Source: Deinococcus marmoris
GTDB lineage: Bacteria; Deinococcota; Deinococci; Deinococcales; Deinococcaceae
DNA length: 64,000 bases
NCBI RefSeq assembly: GCF_001949125.1
Contig: NZ_MSTI01000066.1
Span: 62,001 to 126,000, forward strand
Reading direction: 5' to 3'
This document shows, piece after piece, positions 54,159 through 62,873 of this stretch. The translations under genes and the position numbers were made by a program. Under the pieces are notes generated by a model that saw only the letters and a list, made by a program, of their open reading frames with translations, did not search any database and was not told the DNA's origin. The first letter of the stretch is position 1, and each line of letters starts with the position of its first letter.

Positions 54159-54824
54159 CTATCCGTCCATCAATTTGGGCAGCAGGCGCACCCAGTTGGT
54201 GTCCGGCCAGTGGTCCAGAAAGGCCAGCGCCTGTGGGCTGAGGGGCGCGTCCAGCTCAATCGCCAGCAGCGCCTGACCGCCGCGCGTCTGGCGGGTACAG
54301 GTCAGGGCGGCGATATTCACGCCATCGGCGGCGATGGTGCTGGCAATCCGGGCGATCATGCCCACCGCGTCGGTGTAGCGCAGCAGGACGGTGGGACTGA
54401 ACGCGCCGAAGTTGACGCCCAGACCCTGCACCGCCGTCACCAGAATCACGCCGCCGCCCGTGCTGCTGCCCTGCACCGTGACCTTCTCCTCATCGCCGTA
54501 CAGCTCAATGTGGGCGGTGTTGGGGTGAACGTCGCCCAGATCCACATTCTTGAATTCATATTCAAAACCCGCCGCCGCCGCTTCCTCAAAGGCGCGGGGC
54601 AGGCGGGAATCATCCGGCATGAAGCCCAGCAGACCGGCCACCAGCGCCAGATGCGTGCCGTGGCCGCGCCCCGTCTTGGCAAACGAGGCGTGCAGGCCGA
54701 TCCTGGCCCGCTTTGGGGCCTCGCCCAGCAGGTGGTGGGCCACCAGACCCAGGCGGCAAGCTCCCGCCGTGTGGCTGCTGCTGGGGCCGATCATCACCGG
54801 GCCAATCATGTCAAGGAGGGACAT
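54159..54824 (-). CDS. sdaAB: L-serine ammonia-lyase, beta subunit
   Basis: A 221-aa protein. [21 protein letters not shown] at the N-terminus (given by position 2-22) is the hallmark, followed by [17 protein letters not shown] and a C-terminal ACT domain (about 145-221). It partners the SdaAA subunit encoded 8 kb away. The mRNA appears leaderless, with TATACT 6 nt before the ATG. A separate promoter means that the two subunits are controlled separately. Confidence 0.93.
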   Translation of the reverse strand: MSLLDMIGPVMIGPSSSHTAGACRLGLVAHHLLGEAPKRARIGLHASFAKTGRGHGTHLALVAGLLGFMPDDSRLPRAFEEAAAAGFEYEFKNVDLGDVHPNTAHIELYGDEEKVTVQGSSTGGGVILVTAVQGLGVNFGAFSPTVLLRYTDAVGMIARIASTIAADGVNIAALTCTRQTRGGQALLAIELDAPLSPQALAFLDHWPDTNWVRLLPKLMDG

Positions 54825-54830
54825 GGGGGC

Positions 54831-54836
54831 AGTATA
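54831..54836 (-). promoter_or_regulatory. -10 box of a leaderless promoter (sdaAB)
   Basis: TATACT on the minus strand ends 6 nt before the ATG at 54824. Confidence 0.6.
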
Positions 54837-55004
54837 GGCGTCTGGAAACCGCAGTTCCGTACACCCCCTCCACCACTGGCATCTCTCAACGAGGGTCTGG
54901 GACCGACAACGGAGCAGGCAAGGCGGGTGGACGTGTCAGAAAGAAAATCCCCTCTCGCCCAGATGACGAGAGAGGAAGAGAAATCCCGGAGGACTGGCTG
55001 AAAA

Positions 55005-55196
55005 TTACTGCTGCTGGCCGCTGACTTCCGCCATGTTCTCGCGCAATTCCTCCAGTTTTTCCTCGCGGTCCACGCCGGGGGCCAGACCGTCGGCATTCAC
55101 GTTGCCGACTGCGCCCTGCATCCCCTCCTCGATCACTTCCTGCTGGTCCACGTCACCGCTGTTGGCTTCACGCTGGGTTGTATCGGAGTTTGTCAT
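55005..55196 (-). other. Possible separate 63-aa ORF at the cyclase 3' end
   Basis: An in-frame ATG at 55196 opens a hydrophilic 63-aa sequence (MTNSDTTQRE...SGQQQ) unlike the Arg/Pro-rich segment before it. GGGGG just upstream could serve as a weak ribosome site; no TANNNT box is found at leaderless spacing. Confidence 0.4.
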
Positions 55197-56495
55197 GCCC
55201 CCAGGGTGGCCTGCTGCGGCGTCTGGAGGATGGGAAAAGCGGGCAGATTCCTTCATGCGGGCCGCTTCCCGCAGGGCGCGCAGGCTGACGCCGGGGTGCG
55301 CCAGTGCGGCACGGACCAGGGGCAGTCGCACAGCGTTCGGGGCGTGGGCAAACACCTTGAGCATGCTGCGGGCCAGTTCACGGACCCCGGTATGCGGCGC
55401 GAGGAAAGCGTGCCACTCGGCGGCGGGCAGGCGGAAGAAGGCGGCGAAGAAGTCCCCGAGACAGTCCCCAGGCAGTTCCAATAATGCTCCCAGGTCCAGC
55501 AGATGGACCCCCCGCGCGGCGCGGCGTTCCGGGGGCCAGAGGGCGTTCCAGCCTGCGGCAGCAGCGTCCTCCCCATTCTCAAGTGCTGTTGCCACTGCCT
55601 GCGCCACACGCGGCGCATCCTTCAGCGCCCCGGCCACCTGAAAGCCGCTGATCGGGTGGACCAGCCCCGCCGCCGCGCCGTAAGCCAGAATCGGGCCAGG
55701 AACAGGTGCGGGCGCGTTCATCGGGAAGGCCACCCATTCGTCAGATTCGGTGTCGTGCGGGGGCGTGCCGAGTGCCTCCAGGCGGGCATACAGACGGGTC
55801 TGCATAAATTCGCGGGTGGGGGCGGGACGGGCGATCAGACTGGTTTCCTGCACGAAGTATCGGTCCTCACCCAGGTGCATGGAATACAGAAATGTCGGCT
55901 CGGCGCGCACATCTGCTGGGTCCAAGTGTGGGGTGCGGTAATCCATCCAGACCATCGCACCGGGGGGACTGGGAGGACGCGCGAAGTGCGCCACGATGCC
56001 GTAAGCCGTCTGGAGCGCCGCGCCGCCCTCAAATGGTGTGGGCAGCAGCAGGCCGCCGTGCCCGGAGGCGTCCACCACCAGCCGGGCTGCCCATTCCTCG
56101 CCCGCCTCGCCCCGGACATGCCAGAGGTTGCCGCGCTGCTCCGCGCCCGTCACTCTGCCCTGCGTCCAGCACAGCCCCTCCCCAGCCCGCTCCAGCAATG
56201 CTGCCAGCAGACGGGCATTGTCCAGCAGCGCGTAGGGCCGCAGCAGGGGCGTCGGCTGAGGACTGGTGTAGACGCGCACATCGGTCCAGACCTGCGCCGT
56301 GCAGACCTGCGCCCAAGCGGGTAATTCATCCAGCCACGCGCCGTAGGTGGGCGCAAAGGGCTGTGGTGGATGCGGGGCCACCACGCGCACACTCAGACTG
56401 AGCGCGGCCAGTTCAGCGGCCAGCGCCAGACCGGACGGGCCGCCGCCCACCACCAGCACGTCGGTGACTTGATCTGAGAAGGCGTCAACAGGCAT
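55005..56495 (-). CDS. Lycopene cyclase (CrtLm-like) with acidic C-terminal extension
   Basis: A 496-aa flavoprotein. The N-terminal dinucleotide motif is VLVVGGGPSGLALAAELA, followed by PTYGAWLDEL, VVDASGHGG, MVWMDYRTPH, FPMNAPAP and GAAAGLVHPISGFQVAGAL, the lycopene cyclase signature set. It closes an end of the carotenoid backbone on the way to deinoxanthin. TAGCCT lies 7 nt before the ATG at 56495, so the mRNA looks leaderless; the open frame to 56606 is not used. The cyclase fold seems complete by about residue 420. The last 63 residues (from an internal Met at 55196) are acidic and Gln/Glu-rich and could be a separate protein fused in frame. Confidence 0.85.
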   Translation of the reverse strand: MPVDAFSDQVTDVLVVGGGPSGLALAAELAALSLSVRVVAPHPPQPFAPTYGAWLDELPAWAQVCTAQVWTDVRVYTSPQPTPLLRPYALLDNARLLAALLERAGEGLCWTQGRVTGAEQRGNLWHVRGEAGEEWAARLVVDASGHGGLLLPTPFEGGAALQTAYGIVAHFARPPSPPGAMVWMDYRTPHLDPADVRAEPTFLYSMHLGEDRYFVQETSLIARPAPTREFMQTRLYARLEALGTPPHDTESDEWVAFPMNAPAPVPGPILAYGAAAGLVHPISGFQVAGALKDAPRVAQAVATALENGEDAAAAGWNALWPPERRAARGVHLLDLGALLELPGDCLGDFFAAFFRLPAAEWHAFLAPHTGVRELARSMLKVFAHAPNAVRLPLVRAALAHPGVSLRALREAARMKESARFSHPPDAAAGHPGGMTNSDTTQREANSGDVDQQEVIEEGMQGAVGNVNADGLAPGVDREEKLEELRENMAEVSGQQQ

Positions 56496-56502
56496 TCGCA
56501 GC

Positions 56503-56508
56503 AGGCTA
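56503..56508 (-). promoter_or_regulatory. -10 box of a leaderless promoter (lycopene cyclase)
   Basis: TAGCCT on the minus strand ends 7 nt before the ATG at 56495. The same hexamer serves the divergent esterase gene. Confidence 0.55.
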
Positions 56509-56626
56509 GCGCCCCCACGGCGGCGGGTCTGTGGGGCTTCGGACGCCCCACAACTCCCAAAGCAATTTAAAGCCCGGTCAGGGCCGAACTGTGCGTTTGG
56601 CGGCACCGGGGCCAGGAACGCGGGAT

Positions 56627-56632
56627 TAGCCT
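56627..56632 (+). promoter_or_regulatory. -10 box of a leaderless promoter (esterase)
   Basis: TAGCCT ends 7 nt before the ATG at 56640. Confidence 0.55.
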
Positions 56633-56639
56633 CTCTTTC

Positions 56640-57512
56640 ATGTCTTCACGCAAATTCACCCGCGCCGCTGGCCTGGGTCTGGCCGCCGCCGCACTTGGCC
56701 TGACGCTGGCCGCCTGCTCGCCCCAGAACACCCTGAACGCCGTGACCTCCACGAACGGCCTGAACGTGATCCAGAACGTGCGCTACGGCCCAGCACCGCG
56801 CAACGTAATGGACGTGTACGCGCCGAAGAACGTGCAGAATGCGCCAGTGGTGCTGTTCATCCACGGCGGCTCCTGGCAGAACGGCGACAAGGAAGGCCAC
56901 AAGTTCGTGGGCGTGTCGCTGGCCCGCGCGGGCTACGTGACCGGCGTGATGAATTACCGTCTGGCCCCCGAACACCGCTACCCGGATTACGTGCAGGACG
57001 CTGCCCAGGCCCTCAAGGTGTTGCGCGACAATGCCCAGAGCTACGGCGGCAATCCCGACAACCTGTTCGTGATGGGCCATTCGGCAGGCGGCTTCAACGC
57101 CGTGGAAATGGTGGACAACGCCCGCTGGCTGAGGGAAGCGGGGGTGCCCATCAGCGCGGTGCGCGGCGTGATCGGCGTGGCCGGGCCGTACGCCTACGAT
57201 TTCCGGGGCGAACCCACCGCCGTGGCCTTTCCACCGAACGGCAACCCGGACGACATCATGCCGGACCGCCATGTGCGCCCGGACGCGCCGCCCAACCTGC
57301 TGCTGGTGGCCGCCAACGACACGACGGTGGACCCCTACAACGGCGTCACGATGGAAGCGGCCCTGAAGAAAGCGGGCGTGCCATCAGAATTGAAGGTGCT
57401 GCCGGGCCTGAATCACATCACCATCATCGCGGCGATGGCGCGGCCCCTGAACTTTCTGGGCGACACCCGGCAGCAGGTGATCGACTTCATCGAGACGCAC
57501 AAACTGCCGTGA
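56640..57512 (+). CDS. Alpha/beta-hydrolase esterase lipoprotein
   Basis: A 290-aa protein. The signal peptide carries a lipobox (LTLAAC), so it is probably lipid-anchored at Cys26 in the envelope. The carboxylesterase fold shows the oxyanion motif [19 protein letters not shown], the nucleophile elbow GHSAGG, and a late Asp ([12 protein letters not shown]) and His (LNHITII). This matches BD-FAE/carboxylesterase type enzymes acting on small esters. It is divergent from the lycopene cyclase gene. The natural substrate is unknown. Confidence 0.87.
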   Translation: MSSRKFTRAAGLGLAAAALGLTLAACSPQNTLNAVTSTNGLNVIQNVRYGPAPRNVMDVYAPKNVQNAPVVLFIHGGSWQNGDKEGHKFVGVSLARAGYVTGVMNYRLAPEHRYPDYVQDAAQALKVLRDNAQSYGGNPDNLFVMGHSAGGFNAVEMVDNARWLREAGVPISAVRGVIGVAGPYAYDFRGEPTAVAFPPNGNPDDIMPDRHVRPDAPPNLLLVAANDTTVDPYNGVTMEAALKKAGVPSELKVLPGLNHITIIAAMARPLNFLGDTRQQVIDFIETHKLP

Positions 57513-57568
57513 GCATCGGGCAGGCCGACTGAACTGGAGTACCAGTGCTGCCCCGTCGGACTTGCCCC

Positions 57569-57597
57569 TTGATCCTGTCCGCCTGGGCCATTAGGAT
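57569..57597 (+). promoter_or_regulatory. Promoter of tRNA-Val
   Basis: TTGATC (57569-57574), a 17-nt spacer and TAGGAT (57592-57597), 12 nt before the mature tRNA. Confidence 0.7.
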
Positions 57598-57609
57598 AGA
57601 CCCCCGTGC

Positions 57610-57684
57610 GGGCGGTTAGCTCAGCGGTAGAGCGTTCGCCTTACAAGCGAGTGGTCGTAGGTTCAAATCCTATACCGCCCACCA
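57610..57684 (+). tRNA. tRNA-Val (anticodon TAC)
   Basis: A complete cloverleaf: acceptor GGGCGGT / ACCGCCC, D arm AGCTCAGCGGTAGAGC, anticodon stem with loop CTTACAA, T arm GGTTCAAATCC, and encoded CCA. Anticodon TAC reads GTA and other Val codons. Confidence 0.95.
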
Positions 57685-57685
57685 C

Positions 57686-57712
57686 AAAAGACCCGCGCTA
57701 GGCGGGTCTTTT
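57686..57712 (+). terminator. Terminator of tRNA-Val
   Basis: AAAAGACCCGC-GCTA-GGCGGGTCTTTT, a clear stem-loop with a T tract right after the tRNA. Downstream to 57924 there is no gene; short direct repeats of TGACAGCCA occur at about 57741-57760. Confidence 0.85.
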
Positions 57713-57924
57713 CGTTTGTTGTCCCTAGAGGTACAAAAGTCTGACAGCCATTGACAGCCAAACTGGCAAAAATGGCTGTTTTTGGTGTGGATTTTGAATA
57801 TCTGGCTGCATACTGCCTTCCCCGGTGTTTCAGTCAACGACGAGTCGGTCCCCCACGAGATCGGCAGGGTTATCCGAAATTTCGTCTGATCCATATGCCG
57901 CCGGTTTCAGCCTTGCAAGGCACC

Positions 57925-58263
57925 TTACGGGGCCTGAGTAGGCGCAGCGCCACCAACGCCACCAGGTCGCCGGTAAGCCGCCAGTGCCGCATCCTTGACT
58001 TCCTGCACCATCAGGGGGAAAGTGCCCAGGATGTGGGTGAATTCGGATTCGCTCAGGCCGTACAGGTGGGCCACGCGCCCGTCGAGTTCAGCGCGTAGGG
58101 TGGCCCGGCCCACGCTATCGGTCACGCCGTCCACCACGCCGCGCAGGCCCGCTGCCTGGGCCAGCGCATCAAATTCCGGCGCGGTGCAGATCAGCCGCGC
58201 CGCCGCCTGAACGATGGGTTGAAAGTCGGGATGTGAGGGGATGAGGCGGGGAACTGGGGTTTG
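57925..58263 (-). pseudogene. C-terminal remnant of a DNA methyltransferase (R-M type)
   Basis: The frame encodes about 110 residues with ARLICTAPEFDALAQAAGL, RATLRAELDGRVAHLYGLSE and EFTHILGTFPLMVQEVKDAA. These resemble the extreme C-terminus of large Eco57I/PglX-type restriction-modification methylases. The catalytic domain is missing. The open frame continues a further 22 codons into the adjacent dispersed repeat, which supplies a spurious ATG at 58329. The most economical reading is a methyltransferase gene cut off at, or near, insertion of the repeat. Confidence 0.6.
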
Positions 58264-58436
58264 ATACGGGCTCCGATTAAAGAGTGTTGAAAACACCCAT
58301 AATCCGAGCGGGAGGAGCAGCGTCCTCATGGGCGTCTATTCGCGACGATGGCGAGAAGGAGAAAAAACGTTGCCGGACGTGGAGTGTAGGAATCGGCGCT
58401 GTCCCGATTCCTACACGAAACAAACGGAATCCGTAT
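58264..58436 (+). repeat. Dispersed repeat copy D (~173 bp)
   Basis: It starts at TACGGGCTCCG and ends at ACGGAATCCGTAT. The first hairpin is GTGTTGAAAACAC and the second GTAGGAATCGG..CCGATTCCTAC, an 11-bp stem. About 40 nt of extra sequence separates the two compared with copy B. The sequence after it to 58558 shows no gene. Confidence 0.75.
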
Positions 58437-58558
58437 GAGTCATGGAAAAACCTCCGGGGGAATGGAACAAGAAGTGGATGTGCTTTGAGTGTTCGCTTTC
58501 CATCGTGCAGGGCGGCTTGTTAAGCCCCTGTAAAGCGGCGCCTTCCCTCAACGCTGGC

Positions 58559-60910
58559 TTAAGACGGCGCAGACTGAGCAGGTGTGGGTGCAGCCCGTGC
58601 AAACTTCACCCGGTTCAGCGACAGCGCGTTCAGAGTCACGATGACGGTGCTGGCGCTCATCAGCAGGGCCGCCCACTCCGGGCGCAGCAGGGTGCCCAGC
58701 GACGGGTACAGCACCCCGGCGGCGAAGGGGATGGCCAGCAAGTTGTACCCGGCAGCCCAGAACAGGTTTTGCTTGATCTTGCCGCGCACCTGCCGGGCCA
58801 GCGTGATGGCCCCGGCGACACTGGCCGGATCGCTGCGGACCAGCACCACGTCCGCCGTCTCCACGGCCACATCCGTCCCTGCGCCGATGGCGATGCCCAC
58901 ATCCGCCTGTGCGAGCGCGGGCGCGTCGTTCACGCCGTCGCCGATCATGGCCACCTTGCGGCCGCCCTCCTGAAGCTTTTTGACCTGAGCGGATTTCTCT
59001 TCCGGCAGCACGTCGGCGATCACCGTATCCAGGCCCAGCTCACGGGCCACCGCCCCCGCTGTGCGGGCATTGTCCCCGGTGAGCATCACGGTCTGAATGC
59101 CCAGTTCATGCAGGGCCTGAACGGCGATTCTTGCCGAGGGCCGCACCCGGTCCGATACCGCCACGACGCCTAGGGGCTGACCGTCAGCGGCGACGAACAT
59201 GGCGGTCTTGCCGTCCGCTGCCAGAGTCTCGGCCTCTTGTACCAGAATCCCGAGCGCCACGTTCTCCCCATCCATCAGCTTGCGGTTGCCGATCAGGACG
59301 CGCTTGCCGTCTACTCCAGCGATCACGCCCTGCCCCGGCACCGAGTCGAAATCCTGTGCCTCACTCAGTGCTATGCCCCTTTCTTTCGCTCCGGCGACGA
59401 TGGCCGCCGCCAGCGGGTGCTGCGAGGGCTGATCGGCAGAGGCGGCCAGGCGCAGCAACTCGGTTTTGTCCACGCCATTTGCGGGCCGCAGATCGGTCAG
59501 GGCGGGTTTGCCCTCGGTCAGCGTGCCCGTCTTATCAAAGACCACTGTGTCGATGCTGGCGGTGGCCTCCAGCGCGCCCGCATTCTTGAACAGCACCCCC
59601 TCTTTGGCCCCCTTACCCACGCCCACGGTAATAGCGGTGGGGGTTGCCAGCGCCAGCGCGTCCGGGCAGGCAATCACGATGGCCGAGACTGCGGCGGTGA
59701 GCGCAAAGACCACGCTCTGACCCAGCAGGGTCCAGACGATAAAAGCCAGCAGGCCGCTGCCGATGGCCACGAACACCAGGTACTTGCCTGCCGTGTCGGC
59801 CAGCCGCTGGGCGGGCGCTTTGCTAGCCTGGGCATTCTGCACCAGGGACACGATGCGGCTCAGGGCCGTGTCGGCACCCACAGCCGTGGCCCGCACCTGA
59901 AAAGCCCCGGTCTGGTTGACGGTGCCGCCGGTGACGCGGTCCCCCGCCGCTTTCCCCACAGGCAGCGGCTCGCCGCTGACCATGCTCTCGTCCACGTAAC
60001 TCTGTCCCGCCATCACTTCGCCGTCCACAGGCACGCGGTCCCCGGGGCGCACGGCCAGAAGGTCACCCACGACAACCTGCGCGACCGGCACTTCTACTTC
60101 CTGTCCGTCCCGGACCACCCGGGCGGTATCGGGGGCCAGTTTCAGCAGGGCTTCTACCGCGCGCCCAGTGGCAAAGCGCGAGCGCATCTCCAGCCAGTGG
60201 CCGATCAGCGAGAACGTGGTCAGCATCGCGGCGGCCTCGAAAAAGACGTCTTGCGAGCCCAGAAACACCGTGGCCCACACCGAATAGACGTACGAGACCA
60301 GGATGCCCAGGGCGATCAGGGTCATCATGTTGGCCTCGCCCCGCCGCAAGGCCCGCCAGGCGGCGGAGATGAACGGCCAGCCGCCCCACCACACCACGGG
60401 CGTCGCCAGGATCAGGCCGAACCAGGCCATGTCCAGCCCGAACGGCGGCGCGGCGCGGAAGCCCACCACCGCGCCAATCGGGGAGAACAGCACGATGGGA
60501 ACGGTCAGGATCAGCGAGACCACGAAGCGGCGCAGCATGTCGGCCACCATCGCCTCGCCGTGACCTGCATGCTCGTCGTGTCCGGCGTGGGCGTCCTCGT
60601 GCTGGGTGGGGTCATGCGGAGCAGTTTCCGCTGGATGGCCAGGCTGAACCTTTGACGGCGCGCAGTCCTGGCAAGCACAGTCGTAGCCCGCCGCATGCAG
60701 CCGCTCTTTCAGAGCAGCCTCAGTGACGACGGCAGGATCGTATTCCAGGTGGGCGACGCCGCGCGTGCGGTCCAGGTGGGCGTGGTGGACACCGGGGGTC
60801 TGGGCCAGATCGTATTCCAGGCCCGCGTACTCGCCTGCATCGAAGCAGTTTTTGAACTGCACTTCGAGGACTCGGCTGGGTGACGCCGCTGGGTGCTGGT
60901 GCTGGGTCAT
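58559..60910 (-). CDS. Copper-type P1B ATPase with CPD motif and His-rich N-terminus
   Basis: A 783-aa heavy-metal pump. An N-terminal HMA-like domain (about 13-78) lacks the CxxC loop (NCFDAG instead). A His-rich linker follows (about 91-118). The core has SGEP (312-315), the transmembrane metal site CPD (415-417) in place of CPC, the phosphorylation site DKTGT (459-463), SQHPL (497-500) and GDGVND (657-662). Helix 7 keeps NLFWAAGYN, as in Cu(I) pumps. The start at 60910 has GGAGG 7 nt upstream. It probably exports copper or silver; CPD variants are less well characterised than CPC or CPH. Confidence 0.88.
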   Translation of the reverse strand: MTQHQHPAASPSRVLEVQFKNCFDAGEYAGLEYDLAQTPGVHHAHLDRTRGVAHLEYDPAVVTEAALKERLHAAGYDCACQDCAPSKVQPGHPAETAPHDPTQHEDAHAGHDEHAGHGEAMVADMLRRFVVSLILTVPIVLFSPIGAVVGFRAAPPFGLDMAWFGLILATPVVWWGGWPFISAAWRALRRGEANMMTLIALGILVSYVYSVWATVFLGSQDVFFEAAAMLTTFSLIGHWLEMRSRFATGRAVEALLKLAPDTARVVRDGQEVEVPVAQVVVGDLLAVRPGDRVPVDGEVMAGQSYVDESMVSGEPLPVGKAAGDRVTGGTVNQTGAFQVRATAVGADTALSRIVSLVQNAQASKAPAQRLADTAGKYLVFVAIGSGLLAFIVWTLLGQSVVFALTAAVSAIVIACPDALALATPTAITVGVGKGAKEGVLFKNAGALEATASIDTVVFDKTGTLTEGKPALTDLRPANGVDKTELLRLAASADQPSQHPLAAAIVAGAKERGIALSEAQDFDSVPGQGVIAGVDGKRVLIGNRKLMDGENVALGILVQEAETLAADGKTAMFVAADGQPLGVVAVSDRVRPSARIAVQALHELGIQTVMLTGDNARTAGAVARELGLDTVIADVLPEEKSAQVKKLQEGGRKVAMIGDGVNDAPALAQADVGIAIGAGTDVAVETADVVLVRSDPASVAGAITLARQVRGKIKQNLFWAAGYNLLAIPFAAGVLYPSLGTLLRPEWAALLMSASTVIVTLNALSLNRVKFARAAPTPAQSAPS

Positions 60911-61042
60911 GGGTGAACCTCCGCAGGCGTGAGCCTCACCTGGCAGGCTAGAGACCAAGTGTTCAGCTTGTGTTCAGTGCCCCGTGGTGAGCGCTGCTCC
61001 AACGGCGACTGTCGGGAGGTTCTATGCTGACCTGCTCCCCAG

Positions 61043-61576
61043 CTACTGCAACCGCAGCGTGGTGATGCAGGTGTCACTGTCTGCGTGCGTGGTCAATACG
61101 CCTGTCGTGGTCTTTTCGCCCATTTTCAGGGACACCCGGTAGGTCTGGTTGCGGTCCAGCCACAACTCCAGAAAGCCGTTGGGGAGGGTCTTCATGGTTT
61201 TGTTCATGACCGTTTTCCCGGCCTGATTTTTGACCACGACGTTGATGGACTTCTTCACGAGCTCACCCTGGCAGCCAGACATGAAGTGCGTCTTGCAGGG
61301 ATGGGTCTGATTCACGTAGGGGGCGATGGCCACCACCATCTGCTTGGTGGGCAGGACCACGCTGCGCTGCTTGCCGTCGGGGAACTTGAACACCACCGCC
61401 GCGCTGGTCACGTAACTCTGCAGCCCGCCGGCGCCGCGCCACTGGTTCGCCTGCGCCAGGGCCTGCTGCGGCGTCAGGCCCCCCAGTTGGGCGGCGCTGG
61501 GGGTGGCTGGCAGCGCGGTGGCCAGCAGCGCTGCGCTGCCCAGGATGGAAAGAAGCGTGACCACCGGTGTGTTCAT
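61043..61576 (-). CDS. CueP-like periplasmic copper-binding protein
   Basis: A 177-aa exported protein with an N-terminal signal sequence (TLLSILGSAALLATALPATPSA, by position about 6-27). Three cysteines in HPCKTHFMSGCQGEL and DTCITTLRL match the conserved copper-binding set of Salmonella CueP. TAGGGT lies 7 nt before the ATG at 61576, so it looks leaderless and independently transcribed; the frame to 61666 is not used. It lies upstream of and codirectional with the P-type ATPase gene, supporting a joint role in copper handling in the envelope. Confidence 0.82.
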   Translation of the reverse strand: MNTPVVTLLSILGSAALLATALPATPSAAQLGGLTPQQALAQANQWRGAGGLQSYVTSAAVVFKFPDGKQRSVVLPTKQMVVAIAPYVNQTHPCKTHFMSGCQGELVKKSINVVVKNQAGKTVMNKTMKTLPNGFLELWLDRNQTYRVSLKMGEKTTTGVLTTHADSDTCITTLRLQ

Positions 61577-61904
61577 GCTGATGACCCTAGCGGCTCTCTG
61601 TTCAACTTTGGTAAAGCGTGGGCCACTCTGGGAGCGCCACTCTGGGAGCGCCACACTGTGCAGCAAGTGCCATACCCAGTTTGTCGTTCAGCATCTGGGG
61701 GCCTCATCTGGCGAAGGCCCAGGCTCTGTCCAACTTGAACGCGAACTTTTCGACGCAGAAGGGCAGGCGGGCATGCAGTGTCGTGCTGCCATCCGTAAGG
61801 CCATCAGTTGGGGTTCTGGCCCGAGAACGTCTATTATCGGCGCAAGACACTCTACAGAGCGGCCATGCTTATCTGGCATTCTCCTCCCTTAAGGAGCCAG
61901 ACCT
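61577..61904. other. Intergenic region between cueP-like gene and recombinase
   Basis: No gene is supported. It contains an exact tandem duplication of GCCACTCTGGGAGC (61622-61649). The recombinase ribosome site AAGGAG lies at the right end. No attachment-site-like copy of the tRNA-Val 3' end was found. Confidence 0.5.
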
Positions 61905-62849
61905 ATGGCTGAACTTGCCCCCGGCGCTTGCCAGCCTGCTCCTCTGCGTGAATCGAAACGCCTGTCCAGTCCACTGTCGTCAACAGCGCTGAGAGTCACC
62001 GGCGCGTTCGGAAACCACCTGCACGCTCTGAAAACGCTCAGCGAGAGCACAATGCGCGCCTATCTGAGCGACGTCCGACACTTTGCCTGCTGGTTTGAAA
62101 CGGACCTGGAAGGCCGGATGTTCGAACCCAACCACATCAGCACGCCAGCGCTGACCCGCTACCTGACCCACCTTGAGTTGCTCAGGCTTCAACCAGCCAG
62201 CATCAACCGTGCCGTGGTGGCACTCAAACGCTTCTGCGGCTGGGCGCAGCAGACCGGGCTGGCTTCAGGTGACCCGGCCCGGAACGTGCGCTTCATGCGG
62301 CTGGTGCCCACAACTCCACAGGGCCTGAACGATCTGGAGGAGGGGGCGCTGGTCCGCAGCGTGACCCGGCACGGCTCCCTGAGAGACCAGGCCATCGTGG
62401 TGGTGATGCTGCACACTGGCCTCCGGGCTGGGGAGACCTGTCAGCTTGAGGGGCGAGACCTGATCCTCGAAGCTGAGAAGGGTACGCTGCGGGTGACGGG
62501 CCGGGGCCAGAGAGTGCGGGATGTGGCCCTTGACGCCGCCGCCCGCGCAGCCATCAGGAGGTATCACCCGGCGCTGCCCGGGCCATCGGCCCGCCTCTTT
62601 CCTTCCACCCGGCAGGGCGCGGCGCTGTCTCCGCGTGCCCTGGGTGACCTGATCCGCAAATATGCCCGGTTGGCGGGCCTGGAGATCAGCGCACATGATC
62701 TGCGGCACCGCTTCGGCTCTGTCATGGCCCGGCAGGTGCCGCTGCGCCGGCTGGCTCAGATCATGGGACACGACTCGCTGAAGACCACCGCCCTGTATAC
62801 CCGGGCCAGTGCAAGCGCCCTTCAGGCTGAAGTCGAGGAGATCGCGTGA
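61905..62849 (+). CDS. Tyrosine recombinase / integrase
   Basis: A 314-aa phage-integrase-family protein. The N-terminal SAM-like DNA-binding domain covers about 35-125. Catalytic residues are Arg174 (HTGLRAGE), His264 and Arg267 (HDLRHRF), His289 (MGHD) and Tyr298 (ALYTR); the position normally held by Lys in the beta-hairpin is Arg (GRGQRVRD). The size is XerC/D-like. AAGGAG precedes the ATG. The next gene begins 25 nt downstream on the same strand. It may belong to an integrated element or be a host recombinase; no partner element is complete here. Confidence 0.88.
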   Translation: MAELAPGACQPAPLRESKRLSSPLSSTALRVTGAFGNHLHALKTLSESTMRAYLSDVRHFACWFETDLEGRMFEPNHISTPALTRYLTHLELLRLQPASINRAVVALKRFCGWAQQTGLASGDPARNVRFMRLVPTTPQGLNDLEEGALVRSVTRHGSLRDQAIVVVMLHTGLRAGETCQLEGRDLILEAEKGTLRVTGRGQRVRDVALDAAARAAIRRYHPALPGPSARLFPSTRQGAALSPRALGDLIRKYARLAGLEISAHDLRHRFGSVMARQVPLRRLAQIMGHDSLKTTALYTRASASALQAEVEEIA

Positions 62850-62873
62850 CGCTGACCAGTCCTCAAGGAACAG

